DNA of 60,000 nucleotides from Membranipora membranacea. Taxonomy: Eukaryota; Bryozoa; Gymnolaemata; Cheilostomatida; Membraniporidae. The position numbers were made by a program, and so were the translations under genes. Under the pieces are notes generated by a model that ran no database searches, was not told where the DNA came from, and worked only from the letters and a program-made list of their open reading frames with translations. Position 1 is the first letter of the stretch; every line of letters starts with the position of its first letter. Below, piece after piece: positions 11,401-26,400 of the stretch. The stretch lies in contig OU612068.1 of assembly GCA_914767715.1 (NCBI GenBank), positions 28,088,001 to 28,148,000 of the forward strand. Reading direction: 5' to 3'.

Positions 11401-14400
11401 GGAAAATTAAACACAGACCTGCGGCCGTGTCTTCCACTAATTCACTGTTGTCTCTGCCGTTGTTATTAGAGGCAGTGGTCTCCGCTAAGCTAGCATTAAC
11501 CAACTCAACAGCTGGCTCAGTAGATGTACCTGCTGTCATAAGGTTCTCATCTAGAAAAAGGATATGTAACATGTGAAAATAATACACCATAATAAATATC
11601 ATTATGATGCAATTACATTTTTGAAAGAACCATAGACTTAATAATAATAATTGAAAATTATTATTAACGTGATATATCGCCTTTTCAGTTTCTCGGGAAC
11701 TAATTGTCCCATCTCAAAAATTCTTTCACTGACACATTGCTAGTAGACTTATGTTTAACATCCCAAATTTTTTTAAACCCCATGTTTATACTTGATTAAT
11801 TGTACATTAACTAAAATACATTGAAAACATATAGGCAGCAATGGGCAAAATGATGCAATAAATTACGTTATGCAAAAGCGTGATGAAAATCTGTGCAGTA
11901 TTACATGCAAAGCACATTGTGTACAACAATGGATCACCTTTTTGGGTGATTGTTTAGCATCGAGAGAGAAATGTTTATGCTCATAACTTCTCTACTATTG
12001 AATTTATCATCAAACGCCACGATCAAAACCTCGGAAATACTCTCTAGTGTAATGTAAGCTGGTGTGTATGACATGTTGTTTAACCTATTTTCAGATTTTT
12101 GGCTGGAAAGGAGTGCATGTTTTGGACCAAATAAATCTAGTTTAGCCACAAAAATCCAAATATCTCAAGATGTAAAGCCATAATCAATAATCGCTTCGAT
12201 CAAAATCTAGACAATCTCCTGCTGTTCATCATGCTGACAACAAATTTGACTGACATATTTCTGAATTTCTGATTTTTGGCTGGAAAATTTAGTCCAAAAT
12301 TAATGAAAATTTGGGTTATTATTTGTTACAGTTGTGACAACCAGGATCTGTAATCTGGTAAGATTATTGATGGAAGTGACAGTGCAAGACCAAAATGGTA
12401 TAATAAATTGGAAATTTTAGTTTCTGCATTATTGGGGTCACATGTAATGAGGGGTCAGAAATGGCCCTTTTACTGTTGCAAAATTCAAGTTTAAGTCTCA
12501 AAGACAGGAGGCCTAAAAATATGAAGTTTCACTAAAATGTTGCTCCTCCAGTTAGTGCCATGCCTCCTCTATATGGAGAAAGAAAAAACTAATCAAATAC
12601 CTCAATAGCATGGCACAGAGGGCTCAATTTAAAAAGGGCACTTTTTGCCCCAAAATGAACTTTCAGTGGTCACTGCGACTCAACGTCAAATATTTGGGAA
12701 GTTTCAACTGTGAAAATAACTATTAGACATGATCCCCAGTACAATATGAAAGGTTTTAAAAAGCGATATATCACGGTAGAACCCATCAAGTCAGTATGTG
12801 TTATAAGGGGTTATGTTCTCTCATCAACTAACTATAGGTAGGTCTCAATTGAAAATGAAATCTTTCCATTAGCAAAATATGACTATTACTGCTACCCACC
12901 AGAGAGACTGGAGAGAGTTGCTAAAGGCACAGGAGCATCAGGCTGAGTTTCAGGTTGTGGGGGTGGTACAGGATCAGCCCGCCCAGAGAACAGACTAGGA
13001 GGAGTACATGGTCTATCCTGGTCAGTTTCCTGCTGTATACCACTAACTGGTGTCTCACTGGCTGACGATGGTAGAGATAATATCCTATCGACAGTCGACT
13101 CTTGTATAGACGCTTGATTGGGTGTCGATTCTAGTGCAGACTGCTGATTGGCTGATGATGATACAGATTCTCGATTGGTGGATGATGTTGGAGTTGATAG
13201 CAGATTGCTCGATTCTAAGAGTGAGTTAGCAGCAGATTCCTGCATTGGTGAGTGGTCCATCAAAGTCTCATTTGACGACTGCTGCTGATTGGTTGGTAAT
13301 AGCGGTAGGGGCAGATGATTGGCAGAGCTTTCATTTAATCCCACTGCTGTTGAGTTTGTTTCTAATTCTGGCAATGCACTAGAAGAACCTGATTGGGCCA
13401 CCTGAGAGGAAGCACTAGCATCAGAAGGCTGGCTAGCTTGTGCAGTTTGTAAGTTTGCAGCCATAGCTGGCTGAGAGCTATTTGTTGTAGTGGTATCTGA
13501 GGTTAACGTCCGCTGGGCTGATGATATTGCAGCTCTTAGAGATGATACTATGTCACTATTGTTAGCAGTGGTAGATATAGGTCTAGGTGTCTCCTCACTG
13601 CTACCAGTATGAGGTTGGGGCTGAGGTACTGACATGAGAGTTCTATGTTCCTGCCTACTACGTCTACCATATAACCTGGCTACATCCTGAGCAATGTCCT
13701 CACCAAACAAGGCGCCCATTGAGTTTAATAACTCTGTATTTGGTGTTCCTAAGGCATCCATATTTAGCTGCTCCTGCAAATCCTGTAACACAGTTATGAG
13801 TTGAAAATAGGAATGTCACATTTTGAGAATGATAGAAACAGGCATAAAATTTATTGCATTTGACAATAGTAGCCAATAATCCTGCACAAACCAGCTATGA
13901 CATATACACTATTTCATTTGGCAGAAAATATCATCCTGGACGGATGTTTTCCATGACGTGCCAAAGATTTTACGGCAAAAGATCGCACTATTTATATTTA
14001 CATGTCAGAAACACCTGGTTTCTTAAAGTACATTATGTGGGGCCAGTAAGTGCGGTAACACTTGTTATCTTTTTTTAGGGACAAAATGTGGTATTGAGTA
14101 CATACCTCCACATTACTAGCGAGTGCTCTTGCATTCCTTGTTAGATTCCTCAGCTCGCTTTGTAGCCTCTCCGTCTCAGTGGCGACTTGTCCTCCGGAGG
14201 TGTCCACACTTGTTAGAGTATTAGGTATGGGAGTACTGTTAGACGTGGTGACTCCAGTATTAGTTGTCTTCTTCTCATCAGCTGCTTTCTTCTCTTTTGC
14301 TTCTTTTTCTTTCTTCTGTGTTGCCTCTATTTGCTCTTTCTTAACAGCTTGTAGTTTGTCAATGATTTCAGGCTTGATAGCTAGAAAAATGGTAAAATCA

Positions 14401-17400
14401 ATTAAGCACAGCTGCATATCATTATGAACTAAAATCCACACTGCTGGCAGTATATTATAAACCAAATCAGATCAGTGATTGTGTGCTGTAAACTGTCAAA
14501 TGTTGTGGTAATTCAAATTAAGAGAGTTGTCCACCTAATGATAGTTTCTCTAATAGTTGGACAACTCCAAAGTAATCCAAAACTTGGCTAATTATGGCCA
14601 TAAGATTAGCCTTGTAGCACGGCTAACACAGCCACGGGTTTATGGTGTGCCAAAACCAAAAAACCAAAAACCGTGGCGGCGTGACAAGGCTACCATAAGT
14701 TACCATGAATTAACAACGAATTCATTTCATGAACATTTTTATTAACTTTTTTATTAGATTGTTGTGATAGAGGGAGACAAACCTGTGATGATGTCATGAA
14801 CTGATGAGCCGTCTAGTACTCTACATTCTTCTGTCCATCTATACAGAGTGGATGGAAGACTAGAGAGAACTCCGGGTCCTCCTCCTGTCTTCATCAGATC
14901 CATACCATCCTAGTGATGATAAAACATAGTCAATATCAAGGAAGGGATTGCGAAATCAATTTATACTACAAATCATAATAATGTTATTATTATTATCATT
15001 ATTATGCGTTTTTATCGGGGTTTTCATATTATAAGTATGTTATAAACAAACGAAAATAAATAACTTTTTGACCTAACAAAAAATAAAAATTCACACAGAA
15101 AAATAATAATTAGTTGAGAGAATAGCTTGATGTGCCTTGCAGCACGAACACACATTTTAATCAGTACATGTCTATTTCAAGGTCTTAGTGCTTACCTGTA
15201 AGAAGTCTGAGTATGGCTCATCATCATTTCTGAGATTAGATCTGAAGGGATCCTCGTCTGATATATAGAACCTGGCTGCACCTGAATTACCTCCACCTAT
15301 TCTAGTGGTTAGCTGTAGTATGTTAGCTGCCATTCCCGCACCAAATAACCTGTAACATACATAAGAATTAACATTTCTGAAGCTAAATCAGATTCTTATT
15401 GTATCACTGCATTTTTATCTTTTCTATGAACTGAGCATTTTTCAAAATTTCTAAATAGCTTGGACATAAAGCAAAATGTGTCACATATTGACTCTTTTTA
15501 TATAGCTAAGAGCAGAGCCCTGGCGTAGTAACAAAAGCTATCAACAAAAAAGCTTCACCGGAATTAAACAAAGTGACATTCGGTGAACAAAATCTGATGG
15601 GATAAAAAGATTGTTAGAATTTTTAGCTATCGGTTACTATATCTAGACTGTTGTGTTAGTCATGACTTCAAAGAACAGTAGAACATGAAATAATATACAA
15701 AGCTACACAGCTATTACCATATTAATGTCATGAAATAAGGAACAAAATGCATGATGTAAATCCAGCATTTGCAGAAAACCCAGTGTCCACACAAAAAACT
15801 TTGCTTCAAATGCATGCTACATCCATCAAGTTTTGCAAAAGCAGTAAAGGATAGACACTGTGCACAGTTCACAGTTTTTGCCTCAACATATTATTAGTTT
15901 AATTTACTATATATAAAAGCTAAACATCACATCATACAGACCTTTGTAGAAAGTTACTAGAAGTGGGAGCGTTAGCCATGAGCTGCAGACCCTGACCGAG
16001 TCTATCACCTAACCTGTCAGCTCGAGCAGCAGCTCCAGCTCCGCCGGCGTTACGTCTCATCCTCGACAGACCCGGCACAAAGCGGTTATTACCACGGGAC
16101 ACATCATTACTGGCAGCTGAGGGATTCATCAGAGGATGGGTCACAGGTACTGCATTAGGCGCTGGTGGCAGTGTGTTAACACCTGAATCAGAATAGGTAA
16201 TAATAATCAAATCAAGATATTTTGACAAAAATAACTAGTTATAGGATTTATGATTTCAGTAGCTAGGATGGGCCATACCAACATAAATTATTGATTTGAG
16301 GTAATTGATGTCATAATGCTATTTTATGTTGATTATTCTTATCTTACTTTGCTCATCGAGGGCATTATCCATATCGTTAGCTCCATGACCAAAGGGCACA
16401 TGGAGTGTTCTAAATCCTTCAGCTCCGGGTTCTGCTACAAGTATGCGAGGTCTACCTGCTCCTTCGACTTAAGATACAAATATTGACATTTCATTCATTT
16501 CAACTGAAGGCGGTAGATTTCTCTGACAGGATTTATCAGCATGCAAATAAATGCTTGTTCAAGGCACATAATGATTGGGTTGGAACCATTGTCAATACAA
16601 TGTATTATGCAGCTGGTTCTCACACTGACAAGCTGTCTTTGTAATACTTACATGGCATTTGATCGTAGGCCTCCAGCCTAGAGAACAGATCGTCATCATC
16701 ATCGAGTCCAAACAGATTAGAGAGGAGATTACCTCCTTCACCACCGATATCATCATCATCACTCCACTACAAACATCACGACATACAATATGCATTAAAG
16801 TGACAATGTGATTGATGATTGCTTCACTGTGACTGTGATAATTGTAATCGAGGCCATTTGAAAAAAAAAACAATAATATGGGTCCCCAGTTTCTAGAACT
16901 TGGACTGGAAAGGAGCATATTATAAACCATTCAGGAGAAAGTCTGTATCTCCTATTGCAACTAACAAAAAATTGTCTAGGCGTTCTCGACCCTATTGGAT
17001 ACCACTGGTTCCAACATATGGATAAGGAATTTCACCCACGCATCCCATTGAATGAATTTTAAAATAGCAGTGAAATCAAAATTTTATGGTCTGAACCAGT
17101 CTCAATGAGCAAACAAGGATATGAGTACAAACATACCCCATCATCAAAGTCCATGCCGAGTTCACCACCGTCTCTATTGTCAGCATTATTGTGATTATCT
17201 CCCTCGTCATCGTCATCATCATCATGACCTTCATCATCTTCATCCTCATCAGTCGTATCATCTTCCTCATCCTCGTGATAAGGTGGCGGCTCATCTATAT
17301 CATATACAACCATAATACAGATAACGATATGCATCTGTGTGAATTTAATGTATACATATTCAATGGATTTCATGCTAAATACACGGCTTTTCCCTATAAC

Positions 17401-20400
17401 TCAAGCGGTCTTTGACCATCTATATCACATACAATCATTAAAAAGATATCAATATCCGTCTGTGTGAATCTTATGTTTGTAAACAAGTGCTCTGTTAGCT
17501 CAAGACTTTGAGGATAATTTATTTGATTTTGATCAGCACAATTAGTCTGTGGAGCTTATTTTCCATCCATACAATAGATATAATGATACAGAGGGATGAC
17601 GGCTGTATAACATATGGTTATTCTATCCTCAAACCATTCCTTGACCATCTCTAGTTTGGAGCTCATGGCGGAATTGATCTATATAAACTGCATCCTACCA
17701 TCATCCTCCTCTCTTTCTTCTCTATCCATCTCTTCTCGTTCTATAGCCTCAGCTTCCTCTGCTTCGCTATCAGACATTGTGGCTGCAGCAGCACCCGGTC
17801 CCATCTCAACTTCATTATCCTCATCTGAATGACCTTGGCTGAGTATCTCATCTAAGGCCTGCTCAAGAACCTCATTCACCTGAAACAGAAATCATTACAA
17901 TCCTGATAAATCTGGTGGTAGAGCAAATCCTGATAATGCGTTCAGATGTTTCACTGAGATGGAAATTTATTAAGGAAAGTTATGTGACAGCGATTTATGT
18001 TCAGTTTGATGCTAATACATACGCCTCGAAAATGTGGGTGTGGCCAATGAGTTTTCACCAGCAGTCAATGAAAGAGGATAAGCTCACCTGTTGATGCACA
18101 TTATACAATCTTTGCTGTCTCTCCCTTTCTTCATCTCTTTCCTCATCATCATCGTCTGGCAGCGAGTGATTGCTGCCGTTCTCTACAGGTCCGCCTCCTC
18201 TCTCCGCTGACAGCATACGACTCAGTGCCTCAGTCTGTCTCTCTATAGCGTTCAGCTCTCCAATGGCTGAGCGAATAAAGTTGATATCATTGTCGTTCTG
18301 TGCAGTGATGTCATTATCCTCATCCTCCTGATCAAACTCTGCCTCATCCGGCGTGTCAGCAGCATTATTCTCAGCAGCAGTTGCGGGAGGTGTGGTACCT
18401 TCAAAATAAATTGACAACATTCTTTAGGATTTATCAGGAACCAGCTACCTTCTCTGAGAATGTAAATTCAAAACATAATATTCTTGGATGAGAACTGAAA
18501 TTTTACGCACCATTTTGCTGCTGAGTGTTTGTTGTCTCATTCTCTGTATTGGCCGCAGTCTCGCCAGGAGTACTTTGTGCTGTAGCTTCTTGCCCCGCAG
18601 GCTGTTCACCATTTTGCTGAGCAGGCTCGTTGAGAGCACTTACAGCGTCATTTCTGAAATAAATAGTTTTACAAGTTGATCTAAGGTCTTGGAATTACAC
18701 AATGTATATCATTGGTGATTGGCTATTTGTTCTACTAAAACCATATCTTGAGAGAAATTTTAATTTAGACACTAAGCCACACTGAACTGAGTGCTTCGGT
18801 TTGCCTGTGTTTACCTGGTGAGGGCAGGTCTGTTTCCCATGGCGGGTGTTGGACCAAGCTGTGGTTGATTGACTATCCTGGAAAGGGTCTCCAGGGGCTT
18901 AAGCAGAGCGTTGATGGTGTTGACAGTAGCAGGATTAGACAAGTCTAAACTATGAGGTATCTTTGCTATGTCTGACACAAGCCCACGCTTTACCATCAAC
19001 TTTACCATCTATCAAATGAACAAAAAGCATATATTATTAGGGTGTGTTCCTTTTGTATGAGGATAGTCTGAAATGAACAGTTTCTCAATTGCTTTAGTGA
19101 AAAGAAGTTCAAGTCTGGGACAATAACAGGGATGTAGACCTTCAGTACTATACTGTAATATCATTATTATTAGTCTTATTATCTGATAAATTAATTGTAT
19201 TAAAATCTAAGACCGTAAAATTCTTACCTGGTTCATTGCGTTAGGGTTCATCTGCTTGAGAGGGAATGGAGACTTGTTATTCTGGCTCTGAGTACTGGGA
19301 CAGGCCTCAACAAGTGTGCTCACCAGTCCAGTCAACGTTTGTATATGTGTGTACTTATTCATCACCTCGGCCATGGAAAGTGTACGCTGGACACATAAAA
19401 AATAAATTGTACCTTGAGCCTGGCAATTAAAATGTACATACATTCTATATATCCCATTTGCTGTCAGAAGGGCTGTTGTATGCATATCATAGATATAATA
19501 AGGAATTATCTTTCCATGGACATTAAGAGGGCAACTCCTTAAATTCACAGGCGGGTTTTTGCTCAAAATTTTCCTAGTTTCATGTTAAAGCTACCATATT
19601 AGTGTCATACCTGCAGTGCAGACTTGAGCTCGTTGACGAGTGATGTCTGAGCCTCAGGGCTGTGATTACAGGAAGCTATACTAGCCAGTAATACTCTGCT
19701 CAGTGCAGGGCAGTCCTTATCACCATCAGTCTGATAGGAAGGCAGCAGCCGGTCAAACACAAAGGACAGCGCTGTGCTGGTCTGTAATAAATAAAGCATG
19801 TGGTGATTCACTGTGATGCTAAGTGATTAAGTAGTATACGACTCTCTAACATGTGCTGTTGGACATCAAGACCATCAACTCATGTTAACGTATTGCAAAG
19901 CATTCACCATTTTAATATTTCTTCAGAAGTTTAGGTCAGCAATCTGGTTCTGGACTTATAATTTCACCAGAATAAAATAATATGTAATATATATCACTAC
20001 ACACTCACCTCATTGACAGAGTCACTCTGACCAGCTAAGTAGGAATGCTGTACTACTATATTAGCGCATGAGGGATAACTCTTCACAAACTCTGAGAGCA
20101 TCCTCAGTACTGCTGATTTAGACAGCAGAGGCTTAGTAGAAGTGTCGGCTGGTTTGGTGGAGGTTACATCGGTATTAGCTGACCCAGTCTTTGATTTGGT
20201 ATCTGGAAAACAATAAATAAACGATTATCATAGTGTCAACAGAATGCGTAAAAAATAAAGTTATGAACTTTTAAGTTAAAAATTCAATAAGGTTGCTAAA
20301 AAATGTTGTAAAGGAAGTAAAGATAGCACAATGCCATGTTATCGGTCAATCTACATGATGGGTACCTCTAAACACTGTCCTACCTGGCTTATCGCTGACA

Positions 20401-23400
20401 GGAGTAGAATCCTTTCCACTTTCAGTCAGTAGCTTATGTAATAACTGGTTCGATTTATCAGTTACAGCTTTTGTCTCAGCATCGTTTTCCTTTGTATATG
20501 GAGTTATGAGCCTATTTAGAAGAGAGGTGATTATATTCCTGAATGTCTCTGATGGAGGCTGGGTAAGTGATATGGACTTATCCTCCCACGATATAAGATC
20601 CACCTGGTGCTGTGTCGACCACGGAGGCTCTACAATCATATCAGTATCATAGATAAATGTGAACAACTAAGTGCTGGATTCCATTTTGGAAAGGCATATA
20701 AGTTTTAACTGCACCGCTTGCCTAACAAGCCTGTCCTGACAAACTTGTTGTCAAGACAGGCTAGGCTATCACAAGGTTACTGAGTACAGAGGCGCCTGAT
20801 ATCCATGTGTAAGTAGTAATAAGTCTATCGATAAAGAAGAGACAAGAGTAAGACTGATCTTAGTTACCTTTTCCATTTTGAAGACTAATTTTGAGCTGTT
20901 TCTGGGCTATTGTTTTGAGAAGATGAGGATTTCTACAGATGGCGGGACCCAGTTGTCTCATCACATAGTTCACTTCTTTACTTCCCATAGAAGATGAAGA
21001 TACACCACATAGATTAGATCCGACACCAGCTGCCACTTCTTTCAGTACCTGGTATCATAATAATTGAAGGCTTAGAATTATACATAGATATATATTAATA
21101 CTTATACTACTACTTTTTTTACTTACACTATACATTAACGTAGACTTATATGACTGGTACAACAGGATTGAAAGTTGAAATCGTTGTGAAATTTAATGTT
21201 TATACCATCTTACGTTTCTACAATTTACCTTGCCCCCAAATAGAGCTAACTAAGCTATGCCAATATAACAAAGAGTAAAGGTTTGTCTTCTTTCATAAAA
21301 AGCCAACAGCTAAGTTTCAGAGGCTAGATGTGTCTTACTGCTTCAGTATAAAGTGTATCATGTTCATGTTTTGTCACATTGTGCTTTGCCTACCTGAGAT
21401 AAAGATAGAGTGAGAGTATGTTCATCTTCCAGTACATGTCTGATAATTAGTGTACACAGGCTGGTGAATCCAGTAAAGGCAGAGGCCTGAGACAGCTGTA
21501 ATAATCTCTCTACTCCACCACTAGACACAAACAAGTCTGCCATCTCATGCTCTCGGGTACATCTGTAAGTATATAGAGTGATGATCATAACCACACGGGA
21601 GTTCCTGTCATCTGTGCTTATTTATCCTGTACTCAAATACCTAACAAGCAGCTTAAAATCTTGCAGTGCTAAAAATCTGTAAATTGTCACCTGAACAAGA
21701 TGGTCCAGCAAGCATCTTGTATTAAGTTTCTGTATACATGTATCCACCAATAAAGAGGTTTATGTGTGGGCTTCAAGACCAAAGTTGACATCATTTTCAC
21801 ATAGCTGATAGCAGGTATTCAATAAAACTCGATGATACAATCTCACAGACATTTAACATATAACTCATTACCTGAGACAAAGTCTGAGAACAGCATGTAG
21901 AGTCTCACATTCCACAGGTACCGATATAAGATCTACACATAGTCTGAGTAATGTCTGCACCTGATCAGGTAAGAGACCAGACATCTCTGAGGAGTCGATA
22001 TCCATCTGACTGTCACCTCTCTTATCTCTATCACTCTTAGTGGGTATAGTTAGCATCACAGGGCGACGATTACCAGTCTCCTCATTCAACTGTTAAATAT
22101 GTCAAACATGATAACAGTTAATGTGATAGCTCTCTACTGATAACCACAGATGGCCATTTTCATGGTTCCAAATTCCAATAATCAATGGATTAAATAACTA
22201 TAAGGTATCATTGCAGTAGTCCTAGGCTACTCCATGGATTATAAGGATTGTGAGGATCAGGATGTTGGACAAATATTCTTATGGCTTAAAAACTTGAAGA
22301 CAGAAGAGTAAAAAGTATTACCTGTATCATAGCGTTAAATTTGACGAGGTATTTTCTTCTTCCTGCTGTGAATCTAACGCTGCTTTCTCCGTTCTTATAT
22401 GCAGTGTCTATCGTGTTATTAGAGGTACTGTTGTATGCGCACCATCGCCCATTACGGTCATCAAACCATTTCCAGGCATTGCTTGCTCCCTGAATAAATA
22501 GAGACGATTATAATATTTTAATCACTATATAATGTTTAAGATGAGTTATAGACAAAGGAACTAATATTCTAATAAAAAACATGTGTTCTGTATGATTTGT
22601 GACCGATAACCTGTTACATGAGCCTACAGTTCAAGACCTACCAGTATATGTTTTGCTTCTGCTTTCCTTTTTGATGCTATGGCAGCCTTCTCACATTGAT
22701 CAACAATCAGCATTATTGGGGCCAGCCACCTGAAAAAAAAATCAGAATCAAATGGTGAATACATACTGGAGTTATCCCCTTAAAGGCCAATGCCAGTGAA
22801 GTTCTAAGTGTTGTCATGTTTTACTTTAGGTGATGAGCTTTCAGATGAGCCATTGGACAAGATTCTACATCTACCACAACCAGATCTGCTGATGCTCAAA
22901 GATGACATCTCCATTAAACAGTCAATAAATTCAGTCACATTGAGAAACCATTTAAATGTCCTTGACCTTCTGACGTCATAGACAGTGTTTAATATTTGCC
23001 ACTAATGGTTTTTACTGTTTGTATTATCCATTGTTATTTGATTGTTCCTAGCAAAGATATCCAATAAAAATTAAGGTGATTGTAGCCTGACATCTTATTC
23101 ACTCATTCCAAAGTTTTTGAGGGGATCTGTACCATCACTCCCCTAATATTTGGATTGCTATGAAGCAATACCACTGAGACAACGCTGTGACACCCGTAAT
23201 GTATTTTAATGAATAGGAGCTCAGACTTAAATTTTCTCATTGGCCATTACATGGAGCTAAGATATGTAGTTGGTCATCAAAGAATCCTACGTTCTAGCGA
23301 GTCCATTTATTCACATCCGGTATCAAAGTAATTTAAGAAAATACTGCTTGTGACGTCATGAGCTGGGACCATGACTGTTTTCATGAAGCATCAGCTTTGA

Positions 23401-26400
23401 GCATCAACAGATCTGCCTGTGGTAGGTGTAGAGTTTTGTCCAATGGCTCAAATGAGAGCTTAGAACCTCATGAAAAACATACAGTAAGCTATAACTTCAT
23501 TGGGTATCCACTTTAACATCAGAGAGAAGAAAACTACCAACCAGTGACATTGCTAAACCTAATGTAGCTGCAACTAGACAGTTTGGGACAATATGTGACC
23601 AATTGTTGGTAATTATTGCAGTTCTCTTTCTAGACAGATCCGCAGGAAAATGTTCATTGTCAAGCATTCTAGTGTGACATGAGCTACAGCTCTAATATCT
23701 AACTTACAGCGGAGTGCCAGCAGTACCGGCGAGTTTGAATCCTGGCATACACTGACTGACTAGGCAGAGTACAGAGTTAATGAAGCCGTTATCCTGTAGT
23801 ACACTGATACACGGAGTCTCCACCTCCTGTATGAGCAGTGTAAGCAGGTGCATACGAGAGGCCAGCTTCAGGTTACGCTCACTCTTAGTAAAGTATTCTA
23901 CAGCCTGATCCTTACTGGAGCCCCAAGCCTGTCTGGAAGCATCCTCTGTAAGCTGTGTGTTCACATCTGTCATCTAGAAGTTTAAGAAACAGATGACAAA
24001 TTTCATTACGATTAAATTATTTACGATTACAATATAGTCTCATAAAGCAGTCAACGAAAGTACGATCAGCTGACACAAGACATAGCTGGAACGTTATCCT
24101 GGTTTTGCAAAATTGGTCAGCATCTATTTCTAGATGTTTTGATAAAAAGAAACTACCTACCTCAAGGAACAGCTGCTTGAACATGTTCTCTCTCCACTGG
24201 TTGCCATTTCTATTGGAAACAGTGACCATGAGCTGGCAGATTTTGAATACAGTATTAGGCATAGCATCTAACATGTTCATACATCCGGACACAAGGGTCT
24301 CTGTGAGGTCGTCAAGGTCAGCGGAGGTGAGGTTATCATCATCTCTTATATGTGACATGGTGGGTCTGGACTCTGCAGCTGCTGGTTTATCTGTAGCTGC
24401 TTTTGTCTCAACTTTCTTCTTCTTTGCCTATTTAAGAAGAAAAAAAGTAGTACTGATCACATTAGTGGATTTGTATCAACAGTCACTTTGGGGGGTTTTA
24501 CATCCAAAGAGAACATCTCCTATCAGACTAGGAAAAGAAAGTCAATCATGACATAAAGATCTTTGAATTTATCAATCACCATGGTATGCAGTTATAGCAT
24601 GTACAGCAGGCCTAAGTAGATTAAAATCCTTCAGTTGTTTGCACCGATTATAAAAAAATAACATATGCGCACCTCAGTAGCATCAGGGGAAGCAGCAGTG
24701 AGACTTAGTTCTATAGCAGCTCTTATCTGTTCGTCCTCACTTAGCTCCATACTGCCGCCACTCTGCTGTGGTCCTGTAGAAGCAGCAGGGGTCAACATGT
24801 GTGTCACCAGATAATCTGTGGCTGCCTCCACTGTGGAGGTGAAGTTCAGAGCTTCTACACATCGCTCTCGGGAGAATCCCATATCCATCAGCTAAAGAAG
24901 AAATATTACATACACATGCTTGCCAAATAATGTTCACTGCTAATCTCTAATATTGTTAGATGAGCAGTAAGACCGAATTTTAGCACTGTTACCAAAGTTT
25001 AGCACTTTCACAGATATACCGGTCAAATGAGTTAAACCAATCAGTAGCTGGGCCAGCTGACATCACTAAGCAAGGGTAATTTCTATAAAGAAAGCAATAG
25101 ACAGTTTTCTGAGCTCTTATTTATGCATCAATTCGGAGTTGTCCTCTCTCCAATTTGGTTCTTTTAACCCATGCCGCATAGGAAAAACCTGCTGAAAGAG
25201 GGTTATATTGAAAACTGTTGATGTTAAGATAAAAATGATTTTTGATTCATAGTCTGCAACATTGGAAACCCTGTGAGACAGGGTTTCCAAACCTTTGGAG
25301 GCTTGAATGTTGATAAATCTTAATTTTAGTGACAAGACTCATGAAAGATTCTGCCAAATTGTCCGCAACAGGCGGAAAATGCTATAATTGACTATCCAAA
25401 TACTACAATTATTTCTCAAACTATGTCCATAGCAGTTTTCAAGGTTGCAGATTCTGAATCAGAAATCATTTTTATCCTATTGTAAGCGGTTTTCAAGATA
25501 ACCCTCTTTACAGCACGTTTTTCCTATGCAGCGTGGGTTAAAAGTACCAAACTGGAGAGAGGACAGCTCCAAATTCAGGCCTAAATCAGGGCTCAGAAAA
25601 CTGTCTATATAACACCCATGTTTTACCATACATGTATTCGACTCACATCTCTGAGCAGTACATTATCATCTGACAAATCGGCAAGACCTGGAGCTATACT
25701 GCTTCTCGATGAAGAGGCAGCGCCTGATCTACCAGCAGCTCCACCACTTGTGCCTGCACCAGATGCACTACCGCCTCCAGAAGTCCCGGCTATCGGGACA
25801 GGCTTTGTCTTAGCTTCTTTTGCTTCTCTCTCCTACAAAAGTAAGAAAATGACATGAGGTTTGGACTAACATGAGGCGCGAGACAAAACACAAACAGACA
25901 TAACTGTAATCAATCAAAAACAGTCAGTCACTAGTAATACTTATGCAGATGGTGAAGGGAAAGAATATGTTTGGAGCCGGAGTGATCATGTGTTATAAGC
26001 GCCTAACTGTCAACAAATCCTCTCAAGTGGTAATTTAAAACTTTATTACCTTGATAACTTTCTCAGCTTGTATGACGTGACATAGTATGGTCAGCATTGA
26101 TACAGCTACTTGTTCCAGCTGTACAGTCAGCTCGGCGTCAGCATCCTTAGTGTTGGTCAGAGCTCTGTGGTTCCATAGTTTCAAAACAGCATTGAACACA
26201 GGCTACAATAAACAAAGAATAAATGCTATGAATAGGATCGATGATATTAAAAAGACATTATTTTTTTTAGTTTCAGATATTCCCAACCTGCATATCAAAT
26301 TATTCTAAGAGACATAAATGATTGTAATATTTCAGTATGACAATGTTGTTGGTTTTCCTACCTTGAGTATATTTTTGAGATACTGTGTCGGATTGAATGG

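Noticed and set aside
12892-13791. A separate 299-residue gene
   Set aside because: It is HUWE1 exon 49; frame and phase join both neighbouring exons.
17059-17415. Plus-strand frames rich in Ile/His over the acidic tract
   Set aside because: Complement of GAT/GAG repeats coding for the HUWE1 acidic region.
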